A stretch of DNA of 64,000 nucleotides from Alloprevotella sp. Its GTDB lineage: Bacteria > Bacteroidota > Bacteroidia > Bacteroidales > Muribaculaceae. Shown piece after piece: positions 53,952 to 62,739 of this stretch; within the stretch, counting starts at the first letter, position 1, and every line of letters begins with the position of its first letter. Where the stretch lies: contig JAMPIE010000009.1 in the NCBI GenBank assembly GCA_023663135.1, forward strand, positions 22,898-86,897, given 5' to 3'. A model generated the notes under the pieces. It was not told where the DNA came from and did no database searches. It saw only the letters and a program-made list of their open reading frames with translations. A program made the position numbers and the translations under genes.

Positions 53952-56900
53952 TCACTTGATGGCCACCTTCACGGCTCTCCCATCCGCCCTGCGGGCAATG
54001 TAGATACCGGGAGCGGCTGTGCCGAGGCTGACCCTACGGCCATCAAGGGTGTAAAGCTCACACTCGTCAAAGTCAATGACATCATCATCCCCTACGGTGA
54101 CGTTCCCTATCCCAAGGTAATCAGCATCGCTCAGAAGCCACAGGGAGCCGTCGTCGTGCAGCCCATAGCTCATGGGGGCGTTGCTGGTCAGAGCTCCGTG
54201 AAGGCCCTTATCGGTGCCGGCATATGCCAGGCCTATTCCATACCGTGCGCGGTAGTCTCCTTCTTCATATGCTGAGTAGATCACATAGCGGATGTTAAAC
54301 TGCCCTGCCTGGCTGCGGTCATCGGTCAGCGAGGATGGGCTGTCGCTCTTGCCTATGTACTTGCCCTGCTCGTTGATGATAAGCAGTGCTGTGCCTTCAT
54401 CGTTGGGCTCAAAGTGCCATACTGTCGAGAGCTCTTGGCGGTTATTGTCGTAGCTCACCATTCGGGAGCCATCGTCGGCCTGTGCCAGAAGATACTCGGT
54501 GTTGAATTCGCCGAAGCGGTCGGCGCGTCGCTTATTGGAAATCTGGACGGAGTGGCCGGCTGCATTGTCGATGAAATGCTGCGTTATGGCCTTCTGGGTC
54601 TGCTGCCAAAGAGCATTACGCTCGCGCAGCAGGTCAACATAGTTGATCTCGGCCGGCTGGTTCTTGTCCATCTCTTGCTTGATGCCGAGATATTGGCTAT
54701 AGGCTTCGTCAAAGGGGATGCGTGCCCATCCGGGCACCATGGCGGCTGCGTCTGGCAGCAGCTCGCGTATCCACTTGGCCTCGTAGTTGGCCTTGTCGCT
54801 GTTGTAGCTGTTGCGGGCCAGCTTGGAGGCTACGGTGAGGTCTGAGCGTGTTATGATCCATGTGGTGCCTTCAAAGTCGGTGGCGCTTGGCTTCCACATC
54901 GAGAGGTTGCCGTTGCCCCCCTGGTCGATGCAGCTGCTGCGCTTGGCGTCGGTGGAGATTGACACGCCCAGGTTTGACATATCCCATTCATCCTCCGGGG
55001 CGGCGTTGGGGGTTATGTGCCATTCCACCGGCTCGTCGCTCCATCCAAGGTTGTGGGCCAGGTAGCGCCCTGAAAGGAGGTTGAGGAGGGTGTAGGCCCC
55101 GGCGGGGGTCGAGGTGATCTGCCAGAAGGCGCCCGCGTTGGCGTCGATGCTCGACACCTTGGTCTCCGCCGGGTCGCTCATCACGGCGGGGTTGACGCCC
55201 AGCAGCTTGTTGGCGCGTTTGTAGGATGAGATGACATACACGCCGTCAATCTGCGGGTCATCCATGGGCTGGGCCGGCGGTAGCTGGAGACTCCAGCGAG
55301 AGCCGTCGTCGCTGCATCCATAGCCAACGGCTCCGGTGTCGCCGGCCTTGCGGATGTTGAGGCCGCGGGCGGCGGGCTTGGGCTCTTGGTTGAAGGTGGC
55401 GATGCCAAAGGTGGGCTCTCCCCCTTCTGCGGTGTTGTTGATGAAGACGAAGCGACCTACGTTCGAGGCACTAAAGTCTGTCACGGCTTGGACATTGGTC
55501 TCATTGGCCGACGGGATAGTGCCCATCCATGCTTCATTGCCTGCTTTGAGGTAGAATGTGCCTTGACCGGCATACTCCAGGCGCCATAGCGAGCGGTAGT
55601 TGGTCTTGATCTGGGTGCGGAAGTCTTTCTTGTCCACATTTCCGTTGCCGTCATAGGTCAGGTTGTAGGCAAGGCAGTAGCCGTTGTCGGCATTGGTTGT
55701 CTCGGGGTCGAGGGTGTTCTCGAGGCGGCGGCGGTTGATGAGCAGGAACGGCACCTCCTGGGCATAGCCGAAGAGAGTGGTTACGCGCTCTTCCATCCGG
55801 GCTGCTTTTTCCTTTGCACCGAGTGTCTCGTCGGTAGCTATTGCTTCAACCTGTGCTCTCACCTGGCTGAGATAGCTCGGATCGAAGAGCTCGGGGATGG
55901 CGGTGAGCTGTTCCAGACGCCCGGGGATGTTGTCGACGGTGGTCTGGTAGAGGGCTTCTTTGACTCCCTCCTTGGAGGCCACGAGGGCTTCCGATGCCGG
56001 CGCTATTGCCCATGTCGTGCCGCGCCAGTCACTTGTTGTCGGTGTCCATGTGGATATTCCGTCGTTGGCATTGCTGGCATCAAGTCCGCTGCCGGTGACT
56101 GTGGCGCGTATGGCATAGCCTCGCCCGTTGTCGGCTCCGTTGGCTGTCAGGTACCATATGGCCTTGTCGGTGGATAGCATTGGGCTTCCTCCCGAGATGT
56201 TAAGGTAAAGTCCCTCGATGAAGTTGGCTATATAGTATCCGCCGTTGGTGTTGGCTCTCTCCAGACGCCACAGGGCCTGGTCGTTGAAGTCGATGTGGCG
56301 CGCACCCTCGCCGCTGACTGGCGAATTGGCGGTGAGGAACTTGCCTCTGTCATAGCTCATGATGGTGAAGTATGTCTCGCCATCGGCTTCGGATACTACG
56401 TCCATTAGTCCGGTCATTGTGAAGGGTGTCCCCTCGGTATCGGCTTTGAGGGCCATCTCTTCTTGTGAGACGGTGAGCTTCTTGCCGCCTATGGCCACGC
56501 TGAGGCTCTTGTCGCCTGACTTGGTTATGGTTACGGGGGTGGCCTCCCCCACGGTGCTTACCAAGGATATGCTTCCGTCGTTTCCGCCCTTGATGTAGCT
56601 GCCGTTGACCTGCATGTAAAGCTGGTTGTTAGCTATGTTGAAGCTCCATTGTGCCTTGTCCACTGGGGCTCCGTAGGCCTTGATAGCATTGCCGTTGACT
56701 CCCATGATGGATGCGTACCGATGCTGGGTGGCTGCGTCGGGGGTGTAGCTCTCTGCGGCCCCTTCTGCGGCAAGTTTGTCGCTGGAGAGACTGAAGAGCT
56801 TGGATGTGATGGGCACTATATAGGCCTGGGCGGCTGAGGCCGACTGACCAAAGGCGGCGGCAGCCGCTTTCTTGTCTGTCTGGGGCTTGTAGCCGGCAGC

Positions 56901-59900
56901 GCTCATGTTGCCAAGGGCTTCGATTGTCTCGTCAGTCCACATTGAAGTGGCTTTGAGTGAGCCAATTATCTCGGCTACATCGGCTGAGGATCCGGCGCCA
57001 TCGGCTGGATAGACGGCCTCGCCCATAGCGTTCACCTCGTCGACGGTTACATCTTCCATCATCCACTTTGAATAGTCGTTTGTGGCATCCCAGCCCACGA
57101 CGTTGTTGCTCCCGTCAAGGTGGATCGATTTCCTGGCTGTTGGGTCGTCGCCGGAATCAAAGGCCACGCCGCCGGAGCCGGGATAGAGGGTAAAGGATAC
57201 TGCCTCGCCATTCGACTGTGTCAGACCCAGTGATGCACTTGCCGAGATTGACTTGATATATAGGCCTGAGGCCGGGTTGAAGAGGGTAAAGCGTGACGGT
57301 TCATTTGCTTCCATGGCGCGGCTTCCGGTCTGCTTTTCAGTGAAGTTGGCTATCCACAGAGCCGACGGGTTGGTCTTGTCGGTCACTACGGTTACCTTGC
57401 TGTTCTGGACGGCCATGTAGCCTCGGGTCGAGCCATCGCGCTTGGTGCGGTAGATAAGGAATGGCAGGCCGCGGTTTTCGTCGGCGTTCTCCGTCAGGAT
57501 GTCTTCCACTATTGTGGCCGTTGACTCGCTTATCTTGGCGCGGGCCTCGGCTATTGCCTCGGCGATGTCGTCCGAGGCGGCGATCAGGTCAAAGTCTACG
57601 GTGCCCAGGGTATCCTTGGCCTTGGCCCTGGCGTCGCCCGAGCCGGCAAGGAGGGCCGTGTTGGGCAGGCCCTCGAGGTAGGCGTTGGCGTCGGCTATCT
57701 CCTGTTGCAGGGCGGCAAGGTCATCCTCCAGGCCCACGATGTGCCACTTGGCGTGGGGGTCTGAGGCATAGTAGAGCGTTATGGCGGCGCTGTGGTTGAT
57801 GTCAAGGCAGTTCTCGCCCGTCTTGTCATGCATCTTGAACACCACTATGCCTTCGCCGTCAATCTCGGGGTGGAATAAGCCGGCTGAATGTGCCTGCTCA
57901 ACGGTCGAGAAGGTGGGGGTGTCGCCTATATACTTGCCGTTGTTGTTCTTGATGCGGAAGGCCTCGCCTGCCCATTCAAGCGTCCAATAGGAGTTGGCAT
58001 CGGCTGTCGCTATGCCTTTGACCATCCCCTCGGAGTCGGTCATATAATAAGGCGCGTTGGGTGTCACTGCTTGATACATCACCCACATCTTAAACTTCTT
58101 CCCCTCGGCGCTCCGATATGCCTCGTTGTATATGGCATCCACCTTGGCCTGAAGGTCTGCATCAGCGGTGCTCAGTGCCTCCAGCTCGGCGATATAAGTG
58201 TCCATTTCGTCTACAGGGAAGAGTGCCGGTTCACGCTTGAGCCTTTCAATTTTTTCCAAAACAGCATCTCTGTATATCGCAGCATCGTTATATGCAATCT
58301 TATAAGTTATGGCATAATCTTGGTTCACTGATAGCAGTTCATTTTCCGTTGGCCCTTCTGTCTCGATAATCTCATAGCCATGGGGGAGAGATACTGAACT
58401 GTTGAACGCTTCTCCGGGCGTGACGTGGGTCACCTTCGACGGAAGAATCTCAAGCTCATTACCGTCGGCGGTGAGCCATTTCTCTGTCACTTCATAATAT
58501 AGGTCTAATCCAATAAACTGATAGGGATGACATCCATCATCAGTAGATGACCACATGACTACTGGCCAAGGATTCGGATTGCCGTCAAAGTATTTACTGC
58601 CTCTTTTGATGGCCACGGCGTTATCCAGCCCGGTGTCACCGGTATGCGGCACGATGGTATATGCATATGCATCCTCGAGCGAAGCATTGGCATATACATT
58701 CCATCCGTCATCCTTGATATACTTTCCATTCTTGACATTTTGTATCTTGTAGCCATCGCCCGATTGTGAGAGTGTCCAGTAATGGCCTGTGGAGAAGGAT
58801 GCTATATCGTTAAGTGTCTTTTGGTCGCCAATCACTTGCTCATCATCGCTGATCCAGCGGAAAATCTGACCTTGATTTGTGCCTTCTTTGCCGTCAAACA
58901 TCAATAAGTATTCAGCAGGCCTTATGTCGGCCAACGCTTTTGCCGTTGTTGCCATGTGGGCTGTGGCTGCATATGTACGTGTGACTGTCACATCTGAAGT
59001 AACATTGATGACTCCGTTGGAATCCGGCGTGACTGTCTCTCCGTCTGCATTTGTGACAGATGAAGATTCATATGTCAGACCTGGAATTTCAGATGCTTGT
59101 TGAAGTATGTGGGTCGGGTTGTCAAGCAGTATGGTCTGGCTGCTTATGATAAAGCCGTTAGGCACTTTGTCTATATAGGTGACGTGATAGTTTATTGATA
59201 CTGTGTACGTGATGGTGAAATCTTTGTTTACCGCATTTAGGCATGACGCGTCCGATCCCTCACTGTAATTCGTCCTTGTTATTCCATATCCATCAGGAAG
59301 TGATACGGAGGATGTAAAGCTTTCACCCGGCGTAATATGATTTATTTTGGCCGGAAGTGTCTCAAGTTCAGCCCCATCGGTTGTAAGCCACCGCTCAGTC
59401 ACCTCATAATATGGTTTGGCTTTCAGTGGTATGAACTGGTATGGGTGTGCTGTTGACCATGTGGCCAAGCCATAATTGCCTTGATCCCCATCGCCATTCC
59501 AATAGTTGCTTGTGCTTGTACTATAGATGGTATAATTGCTTCCGTCGTCGATGAGTGTTATCTTAAACGGTGATGCCTCTCCTTTTTCTGCATTGGCCTT
59601 TACGTCGTTAAATTTTATGTATTTGTCGGTGTTTATGCTCTTTATCAGATATTGCCCTGATGCGTCATAGGACTCTAACATAAATTGTATGGAGCGGAGC
59701 TGGTCTGCATCATTCTTGTTGATCTCTCTTATTCCTCCTATCTTTGTGTCTTCATTTATTGCCGTGCGGTAGGCTCTACGGTCTTGGACATTGTTAAAGG
59801 TGTCATATATAAGGCTATTTACATATGGGATGGGTTGGGCGGCAGTGAGATTGTCAAAGTCTGCCTCTATATGGGCTGTGGTGGTGAATTCAGATACAAT

Positions 59901-62225
59901 CGTGATGTCGCCGTCAAGTGTGATTGAGTTGCCGTCAGATGTCTCGTTCTTTATGCCTGTCGATGTATATGAGAATACTGAGTTGAGGCTGTATCCTTCT
60001 TGTTTTGGGATAGCGATTGTGTAATCAGCTCCTTCCGCGACCTCTTGCGATTTGCTGATCAAGTATCCCTCGGTAGTGCGGTTGATATATGTCACGACGT
60101 TGCTCACGCTCACCCTATGTATGATGCTCAGATCGCTGCTGACCTCCGTCAGACTTGCCTCTGAGCCTCCGTCTCCATATTCGGTGCTCGTGACAGTATG
60201 CCCGATAGGCATCTCCTTTTCAATGAGGGTATAGCTTTCGCCGACTGCCACACGGGTCACCTTCTCTGGCAGCGTCTCAATGGCCTCGCCATCGGCAGTG
60301 AGCCACTTTTCTGTTACCTCATAATACATGTCAAGCCCAAAGAGCTGGTAAGCGCGACATGTCTCGTCTGTGGTGCTATGAGCCCAACCGACCATATCGC
60401 CATTAGGATATCCGTCAAAATACACATTGTCTGATCCATAGTGTATGGCAAGCGGATTCTCGATGCCATTGCGTGCAATGTCGGTAATGGTTAGTAGCGC
60501 GGCATCTTTTGTGTCGGCGTTTGCCGAGAACTGTCCTTCCCCGGGCTGATTTACATACAAATCGGTGGCCACATTCTTCATCATGTACTGGCCGTTCTCA
60601 TGAGTTACAGTCCAGAAATGACTTGCAGTCACGCCGACTGTTATCATAGCCTCAGGAGTCGTAGCTGACGTGTTGCCAACGACCGTTTTCGCGTCGCTTG
60701 TATACCTGAATGCGTGGCGGTTTGATGCGTCATACATCATAAGATATTCTCCCTCTTTAATGTCGCCTATTTTGCGCGCTTTGATTGCAAGATGGGCATC
60801 TTCTGCGTATGTCCTTGTCACGGTTACTGAGCTCGTGGCGCTTATGGTATTTCCGCTTACGGTAATCTCGTTGCCATCGGCATCTGTCACTACTGTTGTC
60901 GCTTCGCCAAGCCCGGCTATCTCAACTGGCTCATCCAATTGCCCGTCGGAAGCCAAGGCTCCTGTGTAGCTGTTTATTATGAATCCGTTTGATGCCTTGT
61001 CTACATATGTGACCTTATATGCATTGTAGTAGTCGATAAAATCCTGGTCAACCTCCTCAAAGACCCATGTGCTGTTCTTCCACTCCGTCTCATTGCTTGA
61101 AGGTTTCCATGCATTTATTTCTGTGCCGGCATTGTTTGTCGCAAAGCATGAGGTTTGTTCCATTGGGTTCGAAGTGGATATTGCATATCCAAAGTCGTTG
61201 ATCCCTGTGGGTAATATAAACCATTCTTGAGGCTCGGATGATGGATGTACTCCTCCATCCATCTTGCAATAGATTAGATCACCTGAATTTTCCTTCTTCT
61301 TGCCGGTGATGATATATTTCCCGTCTTCTCCGGTTTGAAGTTTCCATAGTTGTATTGGATGTGTTGCATCATCTATGTCAAGAGGTTTCATCTTTACTCC
61401 CTCTGTGCCTGTAGATGAAACATACTTGTTGTGGCCGAAGCATCGGATAGCATACCAGTGCTCCTCCTCGTCTGTTGACGTGGTAGGAATATCGGCGCGT
61501 GTAAATCTCCAGGAGTTTCCGAGGTCGCCGAGGGTATAGCCGCCAAGGCCATTATTACCTCCGCTCCATAGGTTGATTCCTTGTTCGCTCATGCCGGTGG
61601 GGATAAGGTCAATCGTGGAGATGCGATTGCTGGCCTCGGATTGATAGCTGAGGGTCACTATACTGCCGGTTGGATTAGTTGCCAATCTGGTCTGAGTATT
61701 ATCTCCTCCTACCCAATCACCCCAATATACATTATCATCATCTTTGAGACGTATGAGTATCTTGTCTATATCATTGATGGTCACTGTTGTTGTAGGGGCC
61801 TCGACTACCCATACGGTATGTGTCGTAGAGTTTTCTGATGTGATATATCCATCTTTTACCACAAGTCCATGAGAAAGCCTATCGCTACGTCCGCTGGTGA
61901 TGTGAAACGGTTTTCCATAAACCGTTTTTGCCAGGTCAATAAGTGCATCGTCTATATCTGCCTGATTCCTTGCTTGGTTCACCCTGCTTTTAGCCAATCT
62001 ACAGGATGTGCCGGAGTATAGACCGCCTTTAAACATCTTGTCGATTCGGGCCAGGGCTGTGGCTCGAGCTTCCCTTAGGTCCCCTGAACCTGTCTCAGCC
62101 GGCGCGGCGCTCTCTTCTCCGGCTGTCGGAAAGGCTGGAATTGGCGCAGTGCCTCCTGCATATAGCAAGATTGCTGATAGTCCGGCGGCTATCGCTCCCG
62201 CTGATATTACACGCAATTTTTTCAC
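53952..62225 (-). CDS. Giant secreted multi-lectin-like repeat protein (2757 aa)
   Basis: Signal peptide at residues ~1-24 (MKKLRVISAGAIAAGLSAIL..). Residues 250-400 look lectin-like. Residues 403-1310 are three tandem copies (~300 aa each) of a composite unit. Each has a MucBP-like segment (for example VTYIDKVPNGFIISSQ), a ricin/beta-trefoil-like segment (FWTVTHENGQYMMKNVATDLYV) and a YYEVTEKWLTADG segment ending ETLP.KVT. From 1313 to 2700, about seven further trefoil-like blocks (GKYIG, GLYIKS, GLYLNIS, GRYLAHN, GKYIGKS motifs) alternate with alanine/glutamate-rich helical linkers. The last ~35 residues (ELYTLDGRRV..APGIYIARR..AVKVAIK) fit a T9SS tail. I infer a surface glycan or mucin-binding protein. 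No catalytic motif is recognised. G+C is much lower in the N-terminal part. Confidence 0.85.
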   Translation of the reverse strand: MKKLRVISAGAIAAGLSAILLYAGGTAPIPAFPTAGEESAAPAETGSGDLREARATALARIDKMFKGGLYSGTSCRLAKSRVNQARNQADIDDALIDLAKTVYGKPFHITSGRSDRLSHGLVVKDGYITSENSTTHTVWVVEAPTTTVTINDIDKILIRLKDDDNVYWGDWVGGDNTQTRLATNPTGSIVTLSYQSEASNRISTIDLIPTGMSEQGINLWSGGNNGLGGYTLGDLGNSWRFTRADIPTTSTDEEEHWYAIRCFGHNKYVSSTGTEGVKMKPLDIDDATHPIQLWKLQTGEDGKYIITGKKKENSGDLIYCKMDGGVHPSSEPQEWFILPTGINDFGYAISTSNPMEQTSCFATNNAGTEINAWKPSSNETEWKNSTWVFEEVDQDFIDYYNAYKVTYVDKASNGFIINSYTGALASDGQLDEPVEIAGLGEATTVVTDADGNEITVSGNTISATSSVTVTRTYAEDAHLAIKARKIGDIKEGEYLMMYDASNRHAFRYTSDAKTVVGNTSATTPEAMITVGVTASHFWTVTHENGQYMMKNVATDLYVNQPGEGQFSANADTKDAALLTITDIARNGIENPLAIHYGSDNVYFDGYPNGDMVGWAHSTTDETCRAYQLFGLDMYYEVTEKWLTADGEAIETLPEKVTRVAVGESYTLIEKEMPIGHTVTSTEYGDGGSEASLTEVSSDLSIIHRVSVSNVVTYINRTTEGYLISKSQEVAEGADYTIAIPKQEGYSLNSVFSYTSTGIKNETSDGNSITLDGDITIVSEFTTTAHIEADFDNLTAAQPIPYVNSLIYDTFNNVQDRRAYRTAINEDTKIGGIREINKNDADQLRSIQFMLESYDASGQYLIKSINTDKYIKFNDVKANAEKGEASPFKITLIDDGSNYTIYSTSTSNYWNGDGDQGNYGLATWSTAHPYQFIPLKAKPYYEVTERWLTTDGAELETLPAKINHITPGESFTSSVSLPDGYGITRTNYSEGSDASCLNAVNKDFTITYTVSINYHVTYIDKVPNGFIISSQTILLDNPTHILQQASEIPGLTYESSSVTNADGETVTPDSNGVINVTSDVTVTRTYAATAHMATTAKALADIRPAEYLLMFDGKEGTNQGQIFRWISDDEQVIGDQKTLNDIASFSTGHYWTLSQSGDGYKIQNVKNGKYIKDDGWNVYANASLEDAYAYTIVPHTGDTGLDNAVAIKRGSKYFDGNPNPWPVVMWSSTDDGCHPYQFIGLDLYYEVTEKWLTADGNELEILPSKVTHVTPGEAFNSSVSLPHGYEIIETEGPTENELLSVNQDYAITYKIAYNDAAIYRDAVLEKIERLKREPALFPVDEMDTYIAELEALSTADADLQAKVDAIYNEAYRSAEGKKFKMWVMYQAVTPNAPYYMTDSEGMVKGIATADANSYWTLEWAGEAFRIKNNNGKYIGDTPTFSTVEQAHSAGLFHPEIDGEGIVVFKMHDKTGENCLDINHSAAITLYYASDPHAKWHIVGLEDDLAALQQEIADANAYLEGLPNTALLAGSGDARAKAKDTLGTVDFDLIAASDDIAEAIAEARAKISESTATIVEDILTENADENRGLPFLIYRTKRDGSTRGYMAVQNSKVTVVTDKTNPSALWIANFTEKQTGSRAMEANEPSRFTLFNPASGLYIKSISASASLGLTQSNGEAVSFTLYPGSGGVAFDSGDDPTARKSIHLDGSNNVVGWDATNDYSKWMMEDVTVDEVNAMGEAVYPADGAGSSADVAEIIGSLKATSMWTDETIEALGNMSAAGYKPQTDKKAAAAAFGQSASAAQAYIVPITSKLFSLSSDKLAAEGAAESYTPDAATQHRYASIMGVNGNAIKAYGAPVDKAQWSFNIANNQLYMQVNGSYIKGGNDGSISLVSTVGEATPVTITKSGDKSLSVAIGGKKLTVSQEEMALKADTEGTPFTMTGLMDVVSEADGETYFTIMSYDRGKFLTANSPVSGEGARHIDFNDQALWRLERANTNGGYYIANFIEGLYLNISGGSPMLSTDKAIWYLTANGADNGRGYAIRATVTGSGLDASNANDGISTWTPTTSDWRGTTWAIAPASEALVASKEGVKEALYQTTVDNIPGRLEQLTAIPELFDPSYLSQVRAQVEAIATDETLGAKEKAARMEERVTTLFGYAQEVPFLLINRRRLENTLDPETTNADNGYCLAYNLTYDGNGNVDKKDFRTQIKTNYRSLWRLEYAGQGTFYLKAGNEAWMGTIPSANETNVQAVTDFSASNVGRFVFINNTAEGGEPTFGIATFNQEPKPAARGLNIRKAGDTGAVGYGCSDDGSRWSLQLPPAQPMDDPQIDGVYVISSYKRANKLLGVNPAVMSDPAETKVSSIDANAGAFWQITSTPAGAYTLLNLLSGRYLAHNLGWSDEPVEWHITPNAAPEDEWDMSNLGVSISTDAKRSSCIDQGGNGNLSMWKPSATDFEGTTWIITRSDLTVASKLARNSYNSDKANYEAKWIRELLPDAAAMVPGWARIPFDEAYSQYLGIKQEMDKNQPAEINYVDLLRERNALWQQTQKAITQHFIDNAAGHSVQISNKRRADRFGEFNTEYLLAQADDGSRMVSYDNNRQELSTVWHFEPNDEGTALLIINEQGKYIGKSDSPSSLTDDRSQAGQFNIRYVIYSAYEEGDYRARYGIGLAYAGTDKGLHGALTSNAPMSYGLHDDGSLWLLSDADYLGIGNVTVGDDDVIDFDECELYTLDGRRVSLGTAAPGIYIARRADGRAVKVAIK
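58296..59195 (-). repeat. Giant protein composite repeat, copy C (residues 1011-1310)
   Basis: HVTYIDKVPNGFIISSQ, VTVTRTYAATAHMA, AEYLLMFDG, YWTLSQSGDGYKIQNVKNGKYI and KYFDGNPNPWP, then YYEVTEKWLTADGNELEILP and GEAFNSSVSLPHGYEI. The last of these is nearly identical to copy B's SSVSLPDGYGI, pointing to duplication or gene conversion. Confidence 0.8.
59196..60110 (-). repeat. Giant protein composite repeat, copy B (residues 706-1010)
   Basis: Same order as copy A but more diverged in the first half: VVTYINRTTEGYLISKSQ, FTTTAHIEADF, then GQYLIKSINTDKYIKF and YWNGDGDQGNYGLATW, then YYEVTERWLTTDGAELETLP and GESFTSSVSLPDGYGI. Confidence 0.8.
60111..61019 (-). repeat. Giant protein composite repeat, copy A (residues 403-705)
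   Basis: Order: VTYVDKASNGFIINSY, then VTVTRTYAEDAHLA, then EGEYLMMYDAS, FWTVTHENGQYMMKNV and VYFDGYPNGD, then YYEVTEKWLTADGEAIETLP and GESYTLIEKEMPIGHTV. Copy A and copy C are the most similar. Confidence 0.8.
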
Positions 62226-62285
62226 TGTTTTTATGGTGATTTAAGTTTTATTATTCTTTTTGTTCCCAATAAGGTAGATAGCTTA

Positions 62286-62293
62286 CAAACATA
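62286..62293 (-). promoter_or_regulatory. Promoter -7 box of the giant-protein gene
   Basis: The minus strand reads TATGTTTG. A TTG at 62314-62316 serves as the -33 element and overlaps the tail of the tRNA terminator. Leader about 54 nt. Confidence 0.65.
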
Positions 62294-62304
62294 ATGTATA
62301 GAAC

Positions 62305-62342
62305 ATGAAAAAACAATAGCGTTAACAAAGATTAACGCTATT
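62305..62342 (-). terminator. Intrinsic terminator of the tRNA-Arg gene
   Basis: AATAGCGTTAA (62315-62325) and TTAACGCTATT (62332-62342) are perfect 11-base arms around a 6-nt loop. On the minus strand they are followed by GTTTTTTC. It lies 25 nt past the tRNA 3' end. Confidence 0.9.
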
Positions 62343-62367
62343 GCTGAGGTTTATGCTTTTTTTTCAG

Positions 62368-62439
62368 TACCCCGGAGGAGAATCGAACTCCTATCTAAGG
62401 TTTAGGAAACCTCTATTCTATCCGTTGAACTACCAGGGC
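62368..62439 (-). tRNA. tRNA-Arg (anticodon CCT)
   Basis: The minus strand starts GCCCTGGTAGTTCAACGGAT. The acceptor arm GCCCTGG pairs with CCGGGGT (including G-T at 1:72 and T-G at 5:68). The anticodon stem GAGGT/ACCTT encloses loop TTCCTAA, so the anticodon is CCT, reading AGG. The T arm is AGGAG-TTCGATT-CTCCT. The discriminator base is A and CCA is not encoded. About 72 nt. Confidence 0.95.
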
Positions 62440-62485
62440 ATACCCTTTTTATTCAGATGTCGGCTATCATTGCCCTCTGATGCCG

Positions 62486-62493
62486 CAAAGTTA
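62486..62493 (-). promoter_or_regulatory. tRNA-Arg promoter -7 box
   Basis: The minus strand reads TAACTTTG, about 47 nt upstream of the mature tRNA 5' end. Confidence 0.65.
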
Positions 62494-62739
62494 ATCATTT
62501 ATTTCCATCCTTTCCCAATCCGCACCTCTTTTTCCCAAAAAATTCACCCACTCCCTCCCTTCACCTTAATTATATATATACCCCATCAATTATACATATA
62601 CTCCATCCTCCCCCTTCATCTAATTTAGCTGCCATCTCGCGACCCTGGATACCACCTGGATAACCCCTGGAGCTCATCCCACCACCTCCGGTGGTTTACA
62701 ACATGCACAGCCCCCAATAATCCATTATCTTTACCCGCT
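62494..62739. other. Intergenic region between tRNA-Arg promoter and the 62.7-kb gene
   Basis: AT-rich tract with TATATATA and TATACATATA near 62570-62600, followed by CCTGGATA-type repeats (62644-62671), a CCACCTCCGGTGG dyad near 62690, and TATCTTTA about 10 nt before the ATG at 62740. The TATCTTTA is a near-consensus -7 box implying an almost leaderless transcript. No gene seen. Confidence 0.5.
62644..62671 (+). repeat. Approximately 11-bp repeat array, upstream cluster
   Basis: CCTGGATA at 62644 and 62655, and CCTGGA at 62666: three units exactly 11 bp apart. The same unit recurs at 63444-63484 at the other end of the gene. Confidence 0.7.
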
